A stretch of 41,010 nucleotides of DNA from a virus. This document shows, piece after piece, positions 1 to 9,600 of this stretch. The first letter of the stretch is position 1. The number at the start of each line of letters is the position of its first letter. A program made the position numbers and the translations under genes. The notes under the pieces are model-generated. The model worked only from the letters and a program-made list of their open reading frames with translations, ran no database searches and was not told the origin of the DNA. Where the stretch lies: positions 1 through 41,010 of the IMG/VR virus record IMGVR_UViG_3300009098_000014; one strand, given 5' to 3'.

Positions 1-198
1 TCCGACAGTGGCACCAAGACCGTCTCTATGCGCCTCAAGTCCGGCGCGACCGATAGCGGCGGCTCTGCTACAGGTCAGGCGCTGGGGACGACGTTTGGCT
101 GGCTGGGGTCTTTCTTCTCGACCGACCCCAACACGTCGGCAGCTTGGACGGCGAGCGCGCTCAATGCCGCGACGAGCGGCTTAAAAATCGACAGCTAA
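1..198 (+). CDS. C-terminal end of a phage tail/appendage-type protein (5' truncated by window)
   Basis: An open frame enters at base 1 and ends at TAA 196-198, giving 65 residues. The visible tail is rich in Ser, Thr, Gly and Ala and ends in a segment around DPNTSAAWTASALNAATSG. Similar endings occur in phage minor structural proteins encoded just before adhesin-like genes. It ends three bases before the next ATG, with the same 'taaaccatg' junction seen again near 3043. No catalytic motif is visible and the function is not recognised. A tail or appendage role is inferred only from position and composition. Confidence 0.6.
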   Translation, partial: SDSGTKTVSMRLKSGATDSGGSATGQALGTTFGWLGSFFSTDPNTSAAWTASALNAATSGLKIDS

Positions 199-201
199 AC
201 C

Positions 202-1272
202 ATGACCGACGCCCGCATAGGCGGCGTCGCCCGCGAAGCTCTTGTCAGTAATCCAGGTGAAGTACGCCTTGGCAGTGTCGCCCGCGAAACCCTCATGTCC
301 GGCAACGGCATCGAGGCTCGGGCTGACGCCAAGTCCTTCCTCCAAGCTGCGCTCACCATTACCGGCGGCGTTACCTCTCCTGCTGGCGGCGCTGGCGGCG
401 GTGGTGCTGCCGGTCTCTTTGGCCCCGGCGAGTATGGCGAGACCGGCCGGTATGACGGTATTGGCGGCTATGGCGGTGCCGGCGACGATTACCACACCTT
501 AAGACAACTCACCCCTAGCAGTACCGGCAACACCGGTACTGAGTATGACGGCACGACCGGGTCTGGTTCAGGCGGCTCGGGCGGTTCTTGGGGCGGTTCC
601 GGTCACGGCGGTAATGGCGGTACCGGCGGCCTCTACGGCGGCGGTGGCGGCGGTGGTGGTGCTGGCCTTGCTGGCGGCGGCCTGGGCGCCCTCGGTGGCG
701 AGGGGGTTATCTATCTCGAATATGACCCCGGCACCGGGCCTATCGTTTTCATTCTGACCAGTGCCAGCCCGAGCACCTTCACGATCCCCTTAGATTGGTC
801 TTCGACCAATAACACTGTTTTGATCGTCGGGGCAGGCGGCTGCGGGTCCAACGGCGGATTAACTACAGGCGGTGGGGGCGGCGGTGGCGGCAGCGTCGTC
901 GGCGCGATCAACACCAACCTGTACTCGCCCGGTCAGGTTATCCCAATCAACATCCCGACGCCGGCTCAAGTGTGCGCCGGTACTGGCGGCAATACGGTCT
1001 TTGGCGTCAACTCTGCGCCGCCAGGGATCAACGGCAACGGCACGACCGGCGGCACGCCGCCGGTGCCTATCGACCCCTCTAACGGCGGTATCCCCAGCGG
1101 CCCACCTTCCGGCGGGGGTGGCGGCGGCCCCGGCACAGGCGGACCCGGCGGCGGCGTCGCGGTCCTGGTCGCTGGGCGGATAGAGGCGCAAAGCAAGCTC
1201 ATGGCCGAGGCGGCCGTGCAGCTTTTACCGCCCCGGCAATACGCGGTCAGCGTGCAGACATGGCACTGGTAA
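202..1272 (+). CDS. Glycine-rich putative tail/adhesin protein
   Basis: 356 residues. The N terminus carries two imperfect repeats, ARIGGVAREALVS and VRLGSVARETLMS, at about residues 4-31. Most of the remainder is Gly-rich with long G/GG runs (about 60-165 and 215-325), broken by a hydrophobic segment near 177-200 (VFILTSASPSTFTIPLDW). Such composition is known in phage adhesins whose glycine stretches pack as polyglycine II helices, and in collar or tail-tip proteins. The C terminus (about 325-356) leaves the Gly-rich mode. It overlaps the next gene by 13 bp. Long ORFs on the other frames and strand here are GC-rich shadows. A receptor-binding or accessory tail role is inference. Confidence 0.75.
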   Translation: MTDARIGGVAREALVSNPGEVRLGSVARETLMSGNGIEARADAKSFLQAALTITGGVTSPAGGAGGGGAAGLFGPGEYGETGRYDGIGGYGGAGDDYHTLRQLTPSSTGNTGTEYDGTTGSGSGGSGGSWGGSGHGGNGGTGGLYGGGGGGGGAGLAGGGLGALGGEGVIYLEYDPGTGPIVFILTSASPSTFTIPLDWSSTNNTVLIVGAGGCGSNGGLTTGGGGGGGGSVVGAINTNLYSPGQVIPINIPTPAQVCAGTGGNTVFGVNSAPPGINGNGTTGGTPPVPIDPSNGGIPSGPPSGGGGGGPGTGGPGGGVAVLVAGRIEAQSKLMAEAAVQLLPPRQYAVSVQTWHW

Positions 1273-1739
1273 AGATCGACGCTGCCAATGCCGGGACCTG
1301 GATCATGTCTAGGATACACGGAGTTTTTACCCCTGGCATGGATCATAGTTTTAGTTCGCACGACGACAACGGCAAAATCCTCGGCGGCATTGTGGTCTGC
1401 GCCTATTTCGGCCGGAGCATGGCGGCACACATGGCCGGCGACGACAAACGCTGGTTTACCCGCGAGTTGGCGTGGCTCGCGTTTGACTACGCATTTAATC
1501 AGGCTGGCTGCCACAAGATGATTGCCGGCATCCGCTCGGACAACCATAAGGCTATCGCCATCGACATGCGCGGCGGCTGGCAATTCGAGACGGTTATCAA
1601 GGACTTATACGAGCCTGGGATCGACATGGTGGTGCTCGGTATGACGCGAGATACCTGCAAATGGCTGGACTATCAGCCCAAACAGTTTCGGTCTAATATT
1701 ATGGCGCCGACGAAGGCGATTACTCCGGGAGTAATGTAA
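1260..1739 (+). CDS. GNAT-fold N-acetyltransferase-like phage protein
   Basis: 159 residues. Helix and strand patterning, and the stretch FNQAGCHKMIAGIRSDNHKAI followed by GGWQFETVIKDLYEPGIDMVVLGM, match the C-terminal half of GNAT folds: the 'N..A..iD...GF..eg' acetyl-CoA region. GNAT-like proteins commonly lie beside internal virion genes in podovirus-type phages; the acceptor substrate is unknown. The start overlaps the preceding stop region, suggesting translational coupling. The last residues, AITPGVM, are encoded by a copy of the dispersed 15-bp palindrome (1720-1734), which looks like a late addition to the C terminus. Confidence 0.75.
   Translation: MALVKIDAANAGTWIMSRIHGVFTPGMDHSFSSHDDNGKILGGIVVCAYFGRSMAAHMAGDDKRWFTRELAWLAFDYAFNQAGCHKMIAGIRSDNHKAIAIDMRGGWQFETVIKDLYEPGIDMVVLGMTRDTCKWLDYQPKQFRSNIMAPTKAITPGVM
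1720..1734. repeat. Dispersed 15-bp palindrome, copy 1
   Basis: TTACTCC-G-GGAGTAA, perfect 7-bp arms. It forms the last codons of the GNAT gene. Its GGGAG lies 9 nt before the ATG at 1741, so it can also serve as that gene's Shine-Dalgarno. Confidence 0.9.
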
Positions 1740-1740
1740 A

Positions 1741-3045
1741 ATGGGCGGTAAAGCATCGGCACCGCCGGCACCTGATTATTCGCCATTTATCACGGCGTCG
1801 ACTACTGCAGCAGCGTCGGACGCGCACGCGGCCGAGATGCAGTATGACCTCGGTTTGAAGCAACTTGAGGCTCAGAACAGATACGCCGATCAGGCATCGG
1901 CGCGTAACGACCAGTATTATCAGATGGCGACGGAATCCCAGGATTGGGCGCGCCAGCAGTTTAATGACGTCTGGCCTTACGCCAAGGACTATTTAGCATC
2001 GCAACAATCATTATCCCACCTAGCAGGTGAGAATGCGACCGAAGCTGTACTGCAGGCGCGTGAAAATCGCACGCAAGCGACCGAAACCTACGACCGCTAT
2101 ATGAGTCAATTTGCTCCGATGGAGTCGAAGTTTGCTCAAGAGGCGCAGGCCTACAACACGCCGGCCCGCGCCGACCAAGCCAGCGCGGCGGCTCAGGCGG
2201 ATGTAGCCACCGCCTACCAACAACAAGACAAAGCCCGCGAAGACCAGATGAAGTCTTATGGGCTGGACCCGAGCCAGGGGAGGTTCCAAGGCGAGAACCA
2301 ACTGGCGGGTCTGAGTAAGGCTGCCGCCCAGGCCAGCGCCGGCACGCAGGCTCGAAGAGCGCAGGAGCTTACCGGGTTTGGGTTAGAGCAACAGGCCATC
2401 GCTATTGGCCAGAAATTACCGACCGTCGCGTTGGGCCAGATCGAGGCCGCAACGGGTGGAGCATCCGGTGGATTGCAAGCAGGCCAAGTCGGCGGTGGGG
2501 GGTTGGGACAAGCTAACGCAGTCTATGGCACCGGCGCGTCGGCCGGCGGTTCGCCCACCGCCTGGGGCTACCTTGGCGGACCGAGTACCGCCACCTCCCT
2601 TTCCGGCCAGTACGGCTCGTCGGCTAATAGCCTCTATAGCGGCGGCACGACGGCGCTGGGTAATCAGTCCAGCGCGCTCGGCGTCGGGGTGCAGGCTCTG
2701 AGTTCCGGTTTTAATAATCAGATGCAGGTGTCTAATTTTAACCAGCAGCAGGATCAGGCGCTGTGGGGCGGCATCGGTAAGATCGTCGGTGGCCTCGGCT
2801 CGGCAGCGTTGATGTCGCCGTGGTTGTCGGATCGGCGCCTTAAGGAAGACGCCGAGGTGATCGGCCATATCGGCGCATTGCCGGTCCACCGCTACCGCTA
2901 CAAGGCTGACCCGTCGGAAGATAAATACATCGGCTTTATGGCTGACGAAGTTGAACGGGTCGACCCGAGGGCAGTGGTTACGATGCCGAGCGGTTACAAA
3001 GCCGTGGACTATAACCGCGCCATGGTCAGCGCCTTGGGGAGCTAA
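1741..3045 (+). CDS. Putative internal virion protein with C-terminal S74-type intramolecular chaperone
   Basis: 434 residues. The N terminus (MGGKASAPPAPDYSPF) and the Gln/Ala-rich helical region to about residue 225 resemble internal virion proteins of podovirus-type phages. A Gly/Ser/Ala-rich low-complexity stretch covers about 230-335. The C terminus from SDRRLKEDAEVIG (about 360 onward) through YIGFMADEVERVDPRAVV is the conserved core of the peptidase S74 intramolecular chaperone domain, usually found at the end of trimeric tail fibres and spikes. Such domains help trimerisation and may self-cleave. The palindrome copy at 1720 supplies GGGAG at good spacing for this start. Whether it is an ejection protein or a fibre is not settled by sequence. 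Confidence 0.75.
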   Translation: MGGKASAPPAPDYSPFITASTTAAASDAHAAEMQYDLGLKQLEAQNRYADQASARNDQYYQMATESQDWARQQFNDVWPYAKDYLASQQSLSHLAGENATEAVLQARENRTQATETYDRYMSQFAPMESKFAQEAQAYNTPARADQASAAAQADVATAYQQQDKAREDQMKSYGLDPSQGRFQGENQLAGLSKAAAQASAGTQARRAQELTGFGLEQQAIAIGQKLPTVALGQIEAATGGASGGLQAGQVGGGGLGQANAVYGTGASAGGSPTAWGYLGGPSTATSLSGQYGSSANSLYSGGTTALGNQSSALGVGVQALSSGFNNQMQVSNFNQQQDQALWGGIGKIVGGLGSAALMSPWLSDRRLKEDAEVIGHIGALPVHRYRYKADPSEDKYIGFMADEVERVDPRAVVTMPSGYKAVDYNRAMVSALGS

Positions 3046-3048
3046 ACC

Positions 3049-4323
3049 ATGAATTTAGGATCATTTGTCGACGGTCTGTTCGCGGGTGCGAAATCTACTG
3101 CCGAGTTGATGGATGCCAAGAACAAACTGGAAATCCAGTACCGGCAGTTCGCCGACGCTGATCTTGCTAAAAAGACTGCGGAGGAACAGGCGGCAAAAGA
3201 AAAGCAGGCAGCAGCAAATATGGCCGTTGGGCAGGTGTGGAACCCCGAGGGCACCGACACGATCCAATCGAGCACTGGTAGCTCGACGCCGCCGGTGCCG
3301 ACTGAGATTAAGGAAGGTATCACTGGCACTCGTGACCCGAAGGCACGCAACGCCGGGGCGTCGGAATATGCCGACCAGATCGCTTCGCTTGTGTCAAAAC
3401 GCGAGAGTAGTGACCGACCTAATATCGGTTATGGTGGCACCGACCTGACTAATGCCCCGGCGAAGCCTGGGTATTTTGGTTTCCCCGATTGGGCCGGTAA
3501 CATCGACCCGGCAACCGGCCAACGGTCGCACGCCGCTGGGTTGTACCAGTTCCAGCCGGATACCTGGAAACAATACGCTGGCCCGCTGGGGATCACCGAC
3601 TTCTCGCCGGAGAGCCAGCGCCGAGTCTTTAACGCGGCCTATCTCGACCAGGGGATACGCCCGTGGGCCAGTAACCGAGCACTGATCGGGGATGTGGCTG
3701 CGGCAGGGTTGCTCGGCGGTGCTGGGGCGCAGGTTGCAAAGACAGATGCCGGTACGCCGTCAGCGCTAGCCGGTACGCCTGCTCCGGTACGTGCGGGTGG
3801 CACCGCGCCGCCGGACCTCGAAGGGCAGTCTGCCAAGGTTAAGACCGGCCCATCGCCGGTAGGTTCCCCCATTTCCACTATCATTAAAGCTGTCGCCGGC
3901 CCCGGTGTCACCCCTGCCCAACAGGCCAATGTGCCGGAAGGGTTTATGACGATGCCGCCGATCAGTGTGCCGTCGCCAACACCGGCGGCCCCACCGATGC
4001 GGTCGTCGGCTCTCGATCCTGCTAGCACGGCGATGGCGACCAGTGCGATGTCTCCGCCGTCGATGGGGTCTGCCGGATCGTCGGGGTCATCCGCCGCCAC
4101 CACGATTGCGCAAACCCCGTCACGTCCGGTCCTGGCCCAGCTTCGTCAGTCCGACCAGGGCGGCGGGATGCGCCCGCCGGAGCCAACCTCACGCCCCGGC
4201 GGCGGTCAACAGTTCGCCGCCGGCAGCAAAATCATCCGGCTGCCCGACGGCACGATGGTTGACGGTATCGGCAATATCGTGCGGCCGGCGCCGTCGGCGC
4301 TGTACCCGACAAGGACCGCCTGA
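3049..4323 (+). CDS. Virion-associated lysozyme/transglycosylase-like protein
   Basis: 424 residues. An N-terminal charged helical region (about 10-60) precedes a muralytic-type domain at about 105-205. The likely catalytic Glu is E119 in SKRESSDRPN. It is followed by AAGLYQFQPDTWKQYA (about 162-177), comparable to the 'GRYQF.p.TW' signature of lysozyme and lytic transglycosylase folds, and by QRRVFNAAYLDQGIRPWA. The C-terminal 200 residues are Pro/Ala/Ser-rich and probably disordered. The position between internal virion genes suggests it is packaged and digests peptidoglycan during DNA entry, not a lysis endolysin. It ends in TGATG overlap with the next gene. Confidence 0.7.
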   Translation: MNLGSFVDGLFAGAKSTAELMDAKNKLEIQYRQFADADLAKKTAEEQAAKEKQAAANMAVGQVWNPEGTDTIQSSTGSSTPPVPTEIKEGITGTRDPKARNAGASEYADQIASLVSKRESSDRPNIGYGGTDLTNAPAKPGYFGFPDWAGNIDPATGQRSHAAGLYQFQPDTWKQYAGPLGITDFSPESQRRVFNAAYLDQGIRPWASNRALIGDVAAAGLLGGAGAQVAKTDAGTPSALAGTPAPVRAGGTAPPDLEGQSAKVKTGPSPVGSPISTIIKAVAGPGVTPAQQANVPEGFMTMPPISVPSPTPAAPPMRSSALDPASTAMATSAMSPPSMGSAGSSGSSAATTIAQTPSRPVLAQLRQSDQGGGMRPPEPTSRPGGGQQFAAGSKIIRLPDGTMVDGIGNIVRPAPSALYPTRTA

Positions 4324-6605
4324 TGGCAGCACTTGATCCCTACGACCCTCAAGCCGAGCGCGCCCGCCAGGAAGCAGAGCGCGCGGCAGCGTCGATGTCT
4401 GCCGATCAGATATTGGCCGCCCAACAGGCGCGTTCGGCCCTTGGCTCCGGCGAACGACTACCAACAGCACCGATGCCGGTGCCGCCGTCCGCCGCGACAG
4501 TGCGCGACCCGACCGTCGAGGATCGTGCTGCGGCACCCATGCCAACACAACAGGCATTACCGCCGCCTTCCGCCGCCGACATTCAACAACGACGCAGTGC
4601 TGCGTTTTCGGCAGCGGGGCCGTCGCCGTCTCTTGGAGAGCAGTCCGAGGCGATAGCTAAAAGTGTAATAACCGGTGCCGGTAAAGCTGGTCAGGCGATC
4701 TTGAATGCCCCTGCCGCTATCGGTAACGCGCTCGCGTCGGGGGCCGAGGCCGAGAGCACGGCACTAGGTCTTACCCCGCCGAAAGAAGAAGCCGGCACCC
4801 GACCATACAAAGGCACGACCCCGCCAAAGACCGAGGAACCGACAGTCGTCGAGAGCAGCGCCCCGACAGAACCACCGAAACCGGGCGTGCTGGACACGAT
4901 CAAGCCCAAAGGCGCTCCTGGCGGCCCACGGCCGCCAGCCACGCGAGGCCGCACCCGCGATGAACTGCCGGACGCGTTACCGAAGGCGGCGATCAGTCCG
5001 ACTTATCTGGTGGAGTTGGAGAAATCCAACCCGGCCCTGCATGACGGGATTATCCAGGCTGCACAAGCTGCCGGGATTGGCTCCTGGGATTATGCCAACC
5101 TGATTTACGCATCCAGTAAAGGTGACCCGAACTATAACGCCGGCGGTCGGGTAGGGCTGGCTGGTCTCAGCCAGCAGGATATCGAGCGATACCGACAAGA
5201 GCGCCCGGAATTGTTCCGTGATTCCCAAGGGAATCCGGTCACCGCGCAGGACCCACACACCAGCCTGATGCTGGGCGCCTTAAAATATCGTGAGATGCGC
5301 GACAATTATGGGGCGAAGACCCCGATGTCGATCCTGGCCTATCACCTGGGCCAGGAGAAAGTGGACGCTTTGGCGCGGGTGAATTCGCCCTCACAGCAAC
5401 AGGCCATGCTGCCGCCGAACGCCAATGATCTGGTGCAGCAGAGTGTTGTCGGCCCCGACGCCGGTAAGCCCTATGTCACGCCGACGCCGGTAACGCTCAA
5501 CCCTCCCGGTACCGCGACCCCGATGGCGACTTATCAAGCGGCGGCCCAGGCCGCGCGCACCGGTAATGCGATGCCATTTATTTCCTACGCGATTAACTCT
5601 GTGCCTCGTGGCATGGGGTCTAACGACGCGTGGCGATATCTGGAAAATCAGATGGTTTCCACGATGATCGCCAAGGGAAATATGGAAGGTGCACAAGCAG
5701 CTCGCGAGCTGGTCTTCCAGATGAGCCATGTCGGCTCGAACCAAGCGTTGATGAGCGCCTATAAGCTCATGCAGATGGGCGACTATCACGGCTCGGCGCA
5801 ACAGTTAGCTCTGGCTTACTGGGCCGCACCGGATGGCGGGCTGGCACAGTTTGCCGTCGGCAAAGGTAAAGACGGCAAGCCGATGATGATCGGCCGGCGG
5901 TATAACGAGGACACCCACTCTCCAGTGGGCGACGCGTTCGAGGTGACCCCAGAGCGCCTTATCGGCATGATGAATGTCACCCACGACCCCAACGCGTTCG
6001 CTAAAATTATGCGCGATAACCAGAAGCTCCACGCCGACATCGCCGACAAGGAGGCTGACACTCAGCTCAAGCTGGGGAAGGTGAAGTATTACGAGGACTT
6101 AATACCGGCGGCTGACAGGCGGGCAGCAGCGCACGAGGAAGCGGCCGCGGCGGCTGCATTGGTGCGGGCAACAAAGCCCGCGACTGGAGCCGGTAAGCCG
6201 GCGCCGGTCGACCCTCGCGTCGCGCATGTCGACAAGTTGGTGCATGACGCCTACACCAAGATTGACCCGGTAACTCAGCAAGCAATTCCGGCGAGTCCGG
6301 AAGAAGCCTTTGAGCGGAATATCGTTCACAATATGAAGATGAATGACGACTCACTGGAGGTTAGTCGTGGCGCAACAATCGCGAAGGACGTAGTAGTAAA
6401 TCGAAATGGTGGTTTGTACGGAGTATTTCCTCATACTAAGAAGCCGGGTTGGGGCGCCGTTATAAACAAAAAAACCGGAGCTACTGTCGGTGAGCTTGAT
6501 CCATCGACGATGACGCAGTTCAAGCCAGCTGCCGCTAAGCCTACAGCAGGTGCCGCGCCGGCAAGGCAACCGGCCCCCGGTAGCGCCCTCGGCGCTGGAG
6601 TTTAA
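4323..6605 (+). CDS. Putative internal virion protein with degenerate transglycosylase-like domain
   Basis: 760 residues. The N-terminal 220 residues are Ala/Pro/Glu-rich. At about 225-350 there is a soluble-lytic-transglycosylase-like layout: a helix, then YASSKGDPNYN, VGLAGLSQQDI, a helix with DPHTSLMLGALKYREMRDNYG, and ILAYHLGQEKVDAL. In active SLT domains the first motif is ESxFnPxA; here the Glu position appears to be Ser, so catalysis is doubtful. The C-terminal half (about 400-720) is helical. The start uses the TGATG overlap with the upstream gene. An internal core or ejection protein is the best inference; the fold assignment is moderate. Confidence 0.65.
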   Translation: MAALDPYDPQAERARQEAERAAASMSADQILAAQQARSALGSGERLPTAPMPVPPSAATVRDPTVEDRAAAPMPTQQALPPPSAADIQQRRSAAFSAAGPSPSLGEQSEAIAKSVITGAGKAGQAILNAPAAIGNALASGAEAESTALGLTPPKEEAGTRPYKGTTPPKTEEPTVVESSAPTEPPKPGVLDTIKPKGAPGGPRPPATRGRTRDELPDALPKAAISPTYLVELEKSNPALHDGIIQAAQAAGIGSWDYANLIYASSKGDPNYNAGGRVGLAGLSQQDIERYRQERPELFRDSQGNPVTAQDPHTSLMLGALKYREMRDNYGAKTPMSILAYHLGQEKVDALARVNSPSQQQAMLPPNANDLVQQSVVGPDAGKPYVTPTPVTLNPPGTATPMATYQAAAQAARTGNAMPFISYAINSVPRGMGSNDAWRYLENQMVSTMIAKGNMEGAQAARELVFQMSHVGSNQALMSAYKLMQMGDYHGSAQQLALAYWAAPDGGLAQFAVGKGKDGKPMMIGRRYNEDTHSPVGDAFEVTPERLIGMMNVTHDPNAFAKIMRDNQKLHADIADKEADTQLKLGKVKYYEDLIPAADRRAAAHEEAAAAAALVRATKPATGAGKPAPVDPRVAHVDKLVHDAYTKIDPVTQQAIPASPEEAFERNIVHNMKMNDDSLEVSRGATIAKDVVVNRNGGLYGVFPHTKKPGWGAVINKKTGATVGELDPSTMTQFKPAAAKPTAGAAPARQPAPGSALGAGV

Positions 6606-6607
6606 AA

Positions 6608-9600
6608 ATGGCCGCGCTCGACGATGAAGACATGCCGGTTTATGGCTCCGGTATTGCCGCGTCGTCGCCCTATGACACGATAGCGGTACCGCCACCGCCG
6701 CAGCAGCAATCTGCGTTGGGCGACGGTGGTGATTACGGCGGCGGTGAAGAGCAGCAAGCGCCGATCTCGTCTCAGGTTCTCCAATTACTGGCCAAGCGCG
6801 GCTTAAGGACGCCAGCCCCCGAAGGCAGCGCCCGCGAGATGCTGCAGAAAGTCGCGAGAGAGCAACTCGTGAATTACCAGCAGCAGCAAGCGCAGCCTAC
6901 CAAGCAAACTTATGGCGGGTTCGACGCGCAGGCATCGCAAGGCCAGTTTGATCCGAACACTGAACTGGTTCCGGATTTGCCGCCGCCTGAGAAAAAGAAG
7001 GAAGAAGAGGGATACGGTCAGGCACTGGTGCGCGGTTTCCTGCGGGCTGGCGAAAACGCCAAGGCGACCGCCGATGTCCTCAAGGGCCAGAAGCCCAAGA
7101 CCAGTAAGGTAGAAGAGGCCGAGTTCGAGAAGCCGTTCGAACTAAAGGACGTGAAAGACCCAGCCCTGCTCACTAAAAAAATGATATTTGGCTTGTCCAA
7201 GAGCGCGCCGGAACTGGCGGGGATGATCCTTGGCGGCACTGTCGGCACAGCGGTTGGTGGGCCTGTCGGCGGTGTCGTTGGTGCGGCTACAGGTACTGGC
7301 GGCGTCGCTGCAATCCAAGCCATTGGCACAGCCTACGCCTACGAGCTTGAGAAGATAAAAGATAACCCGACGCCGGAAGCTATCGACAAAGCCTGGAGCA
7401 CTGCGCAGATCGAAGCCGCTAAAGCCTCTGGGGTATCAGCAGCATCCATAGCATTTTTCATCGTGGGTAAGCCGCTTGGATCAGTGCTCAAGAACATGAT
7501 GACCAAGTCGGTGGTTGACGCCGCCGGCCAGACGGTTGCGAAGACCGCCGGGGTGCCGTTGCAGGTAGGCGTACAGGCTGTTGGACAACCGGCAATCTCA
7601 GTAGCGGGTCAGGTCGCCGGTAATGTCGCCGAGGGTAAGCCTATCGGTGAGGGTGTGCCGGAAGCTGCGGTAAGTGCTATCCCCAATATCGCGTTTGACG
7701 CATTTGGCCGGGCGATCCATCGAGGTCTCAGTGGTCGTCAGCCCACCCCCGAGGCTACTCCCGGAGTCACGCAAGAACAGCAGCTAGCGTTAGGTCAGCA
7801 AGGCGAGTTGCCGCTACCTCCTGGTACTGGTACGCGACCGCCGCCAATCGATCCTAGTGGGCAGATGAATCTTCCCTTGGTGGGTGGTGCCGGCGAACGG
7901 CCGCCGGTACAAGGCGAGCAGATGCGTCTGCCGGACATCACCGGCCCAGGTCGTCAACCGCTGGGCGACCAAACCTATACACCCCCGACGGCGCCTCCGG
8001 TCCAGCCGGAACTACCAGGGTTCGAGCCGCCGACTCCCGGCGCGCCGGTGCGCGGTCCGCAAACAGAATTACCGCTGCAAGGCGGGGCTGAAACCCCGGC
8101 CCGGATGATTGGCGGTCAACGCATACCGGAGGGCGCGCCCTTCGTAGACGACGGGGCTACCTCGATAGGCGCAGCCGCCCGCCCCATCGGGCGAGTGGGG
8201 CCAGAGCCGGCAGAGGTTACTCCCGAAGTAACCGACCTCGCCCTGCAGCCGGATTTATTCAGAACTCCGACAGGTGAGGTACGCGGCCCGCAGATGGGCC
8301 TGCCGGGTACGGAAGACGTCAGCGTCGGCGGTACGCGGGTCCCGATGAACGCGCCGGTGCTCGAAACCGCGCGGCGTGCCGAACGAGACACCGGGGCCAG
8401 AAGCCCCATCGGCCGATTGGTAGAACCCGAGACGCAGCAAGACCGTCGACCAACCCAGGAAGAAGGCCAGCAAGACCTCCTCGGGCTGAAGACCGCCGAG
8501 GGGTGGACGTTCGAGCGCGACCACACTGGCCCCGGCTACGTCGTGAAGAACGCCGACGGTAACGTGATTTCCGTTGGCGATTCACAAGAGCAGGCTTTGA
8601 GATTTGCGCGCGAGCGCCATCCCGATCAGGTCGCGGCGACAGCCGCGCCGCGCATGACGGAAGAGCCGGCGGCGCAGCCGGCGGGGCGGCAGATCAACCA
8701 GGGTACTGGGCCTACGTTGCGCGAAGCCGAGGCGGCTGTAACAAGACGAGGCGGGGTTACCGAAGAGGTACCGGCAGAAGAGGCGAAACCAGCCGTAACG
8801 GGAACAAAAGAGCAACTTGTTTCAGCGGAGGAAAAGGCGCCGCCGGCCGAAGCCGCGAAGGTTGAGCCGGCGGCGAGTGGTCGGGATGCGGTGCCTGAGA
8901 CACCGAAAGCAGAAACACCTACTGCTCCGGTTAAGTTAAACCGCGAGCAGATTATCCAGAGACTGACTGAGCTTGGTGCCTCCAAGGCCGAGATCAGCTC
9001 GGCCCGCCGTAAGAACATCGTCAACGCGCGCAACGATTTGGCTGGCAAGGAAGCTAGTGTAGCTAAGACAGCCGAGGTTAAGGCGAAGGCCCTAAAGGCG
9101 GGCGAGGCCGCCGAACAGATCATCGCGGATCGCAAGGCCGAGGCTGAGGCTCGGGTGAAGCGCGTCACTGATAAAGCCAAGCAACGCGCGGAGGCGCGTG
9201 TAACAAAGCCGGCCGAGGAGTTGCGCACAGAAACTGAGACTGAAACTGAAGGCGCAACTACGCGCACCAAGGCCGGCGCATTCACGATGGGCGAAGGCGA
9301 AGAAATGCCGGCACGTGCTGCTCCGGCGCAGCCTAGTAAGCAGCCTAGCAAGATGCAGACAGGGGCGCGGAAGGAGAGCCGCGATCACACGAAATTAACC
9401 CCGACCTCCGGCCAGATAGCGCGGGTGTCGCAGCACATAGAACTGACAAGAAATCCGCTCGCGGTCACGCCGGGGCTGGAATCCACCCGTCGGGCGCAAT
9501 CTATTGTGCAGCACATTCTCGAACGGGGGATGGACCTTGCCAGGGCCATCAAGGAATTCGGCGAGCGTAAGCCTGGTACCCCCGGACCCAAGCCGAACGT

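Noticed and set aside
966-1583. 205-codon - strand frame across the glycine-rich and GNAT genes
   Set aside because: Its sequence is a Pro-rich mirror of Gly codons, and the + strand genes have coherent composition and coupling.
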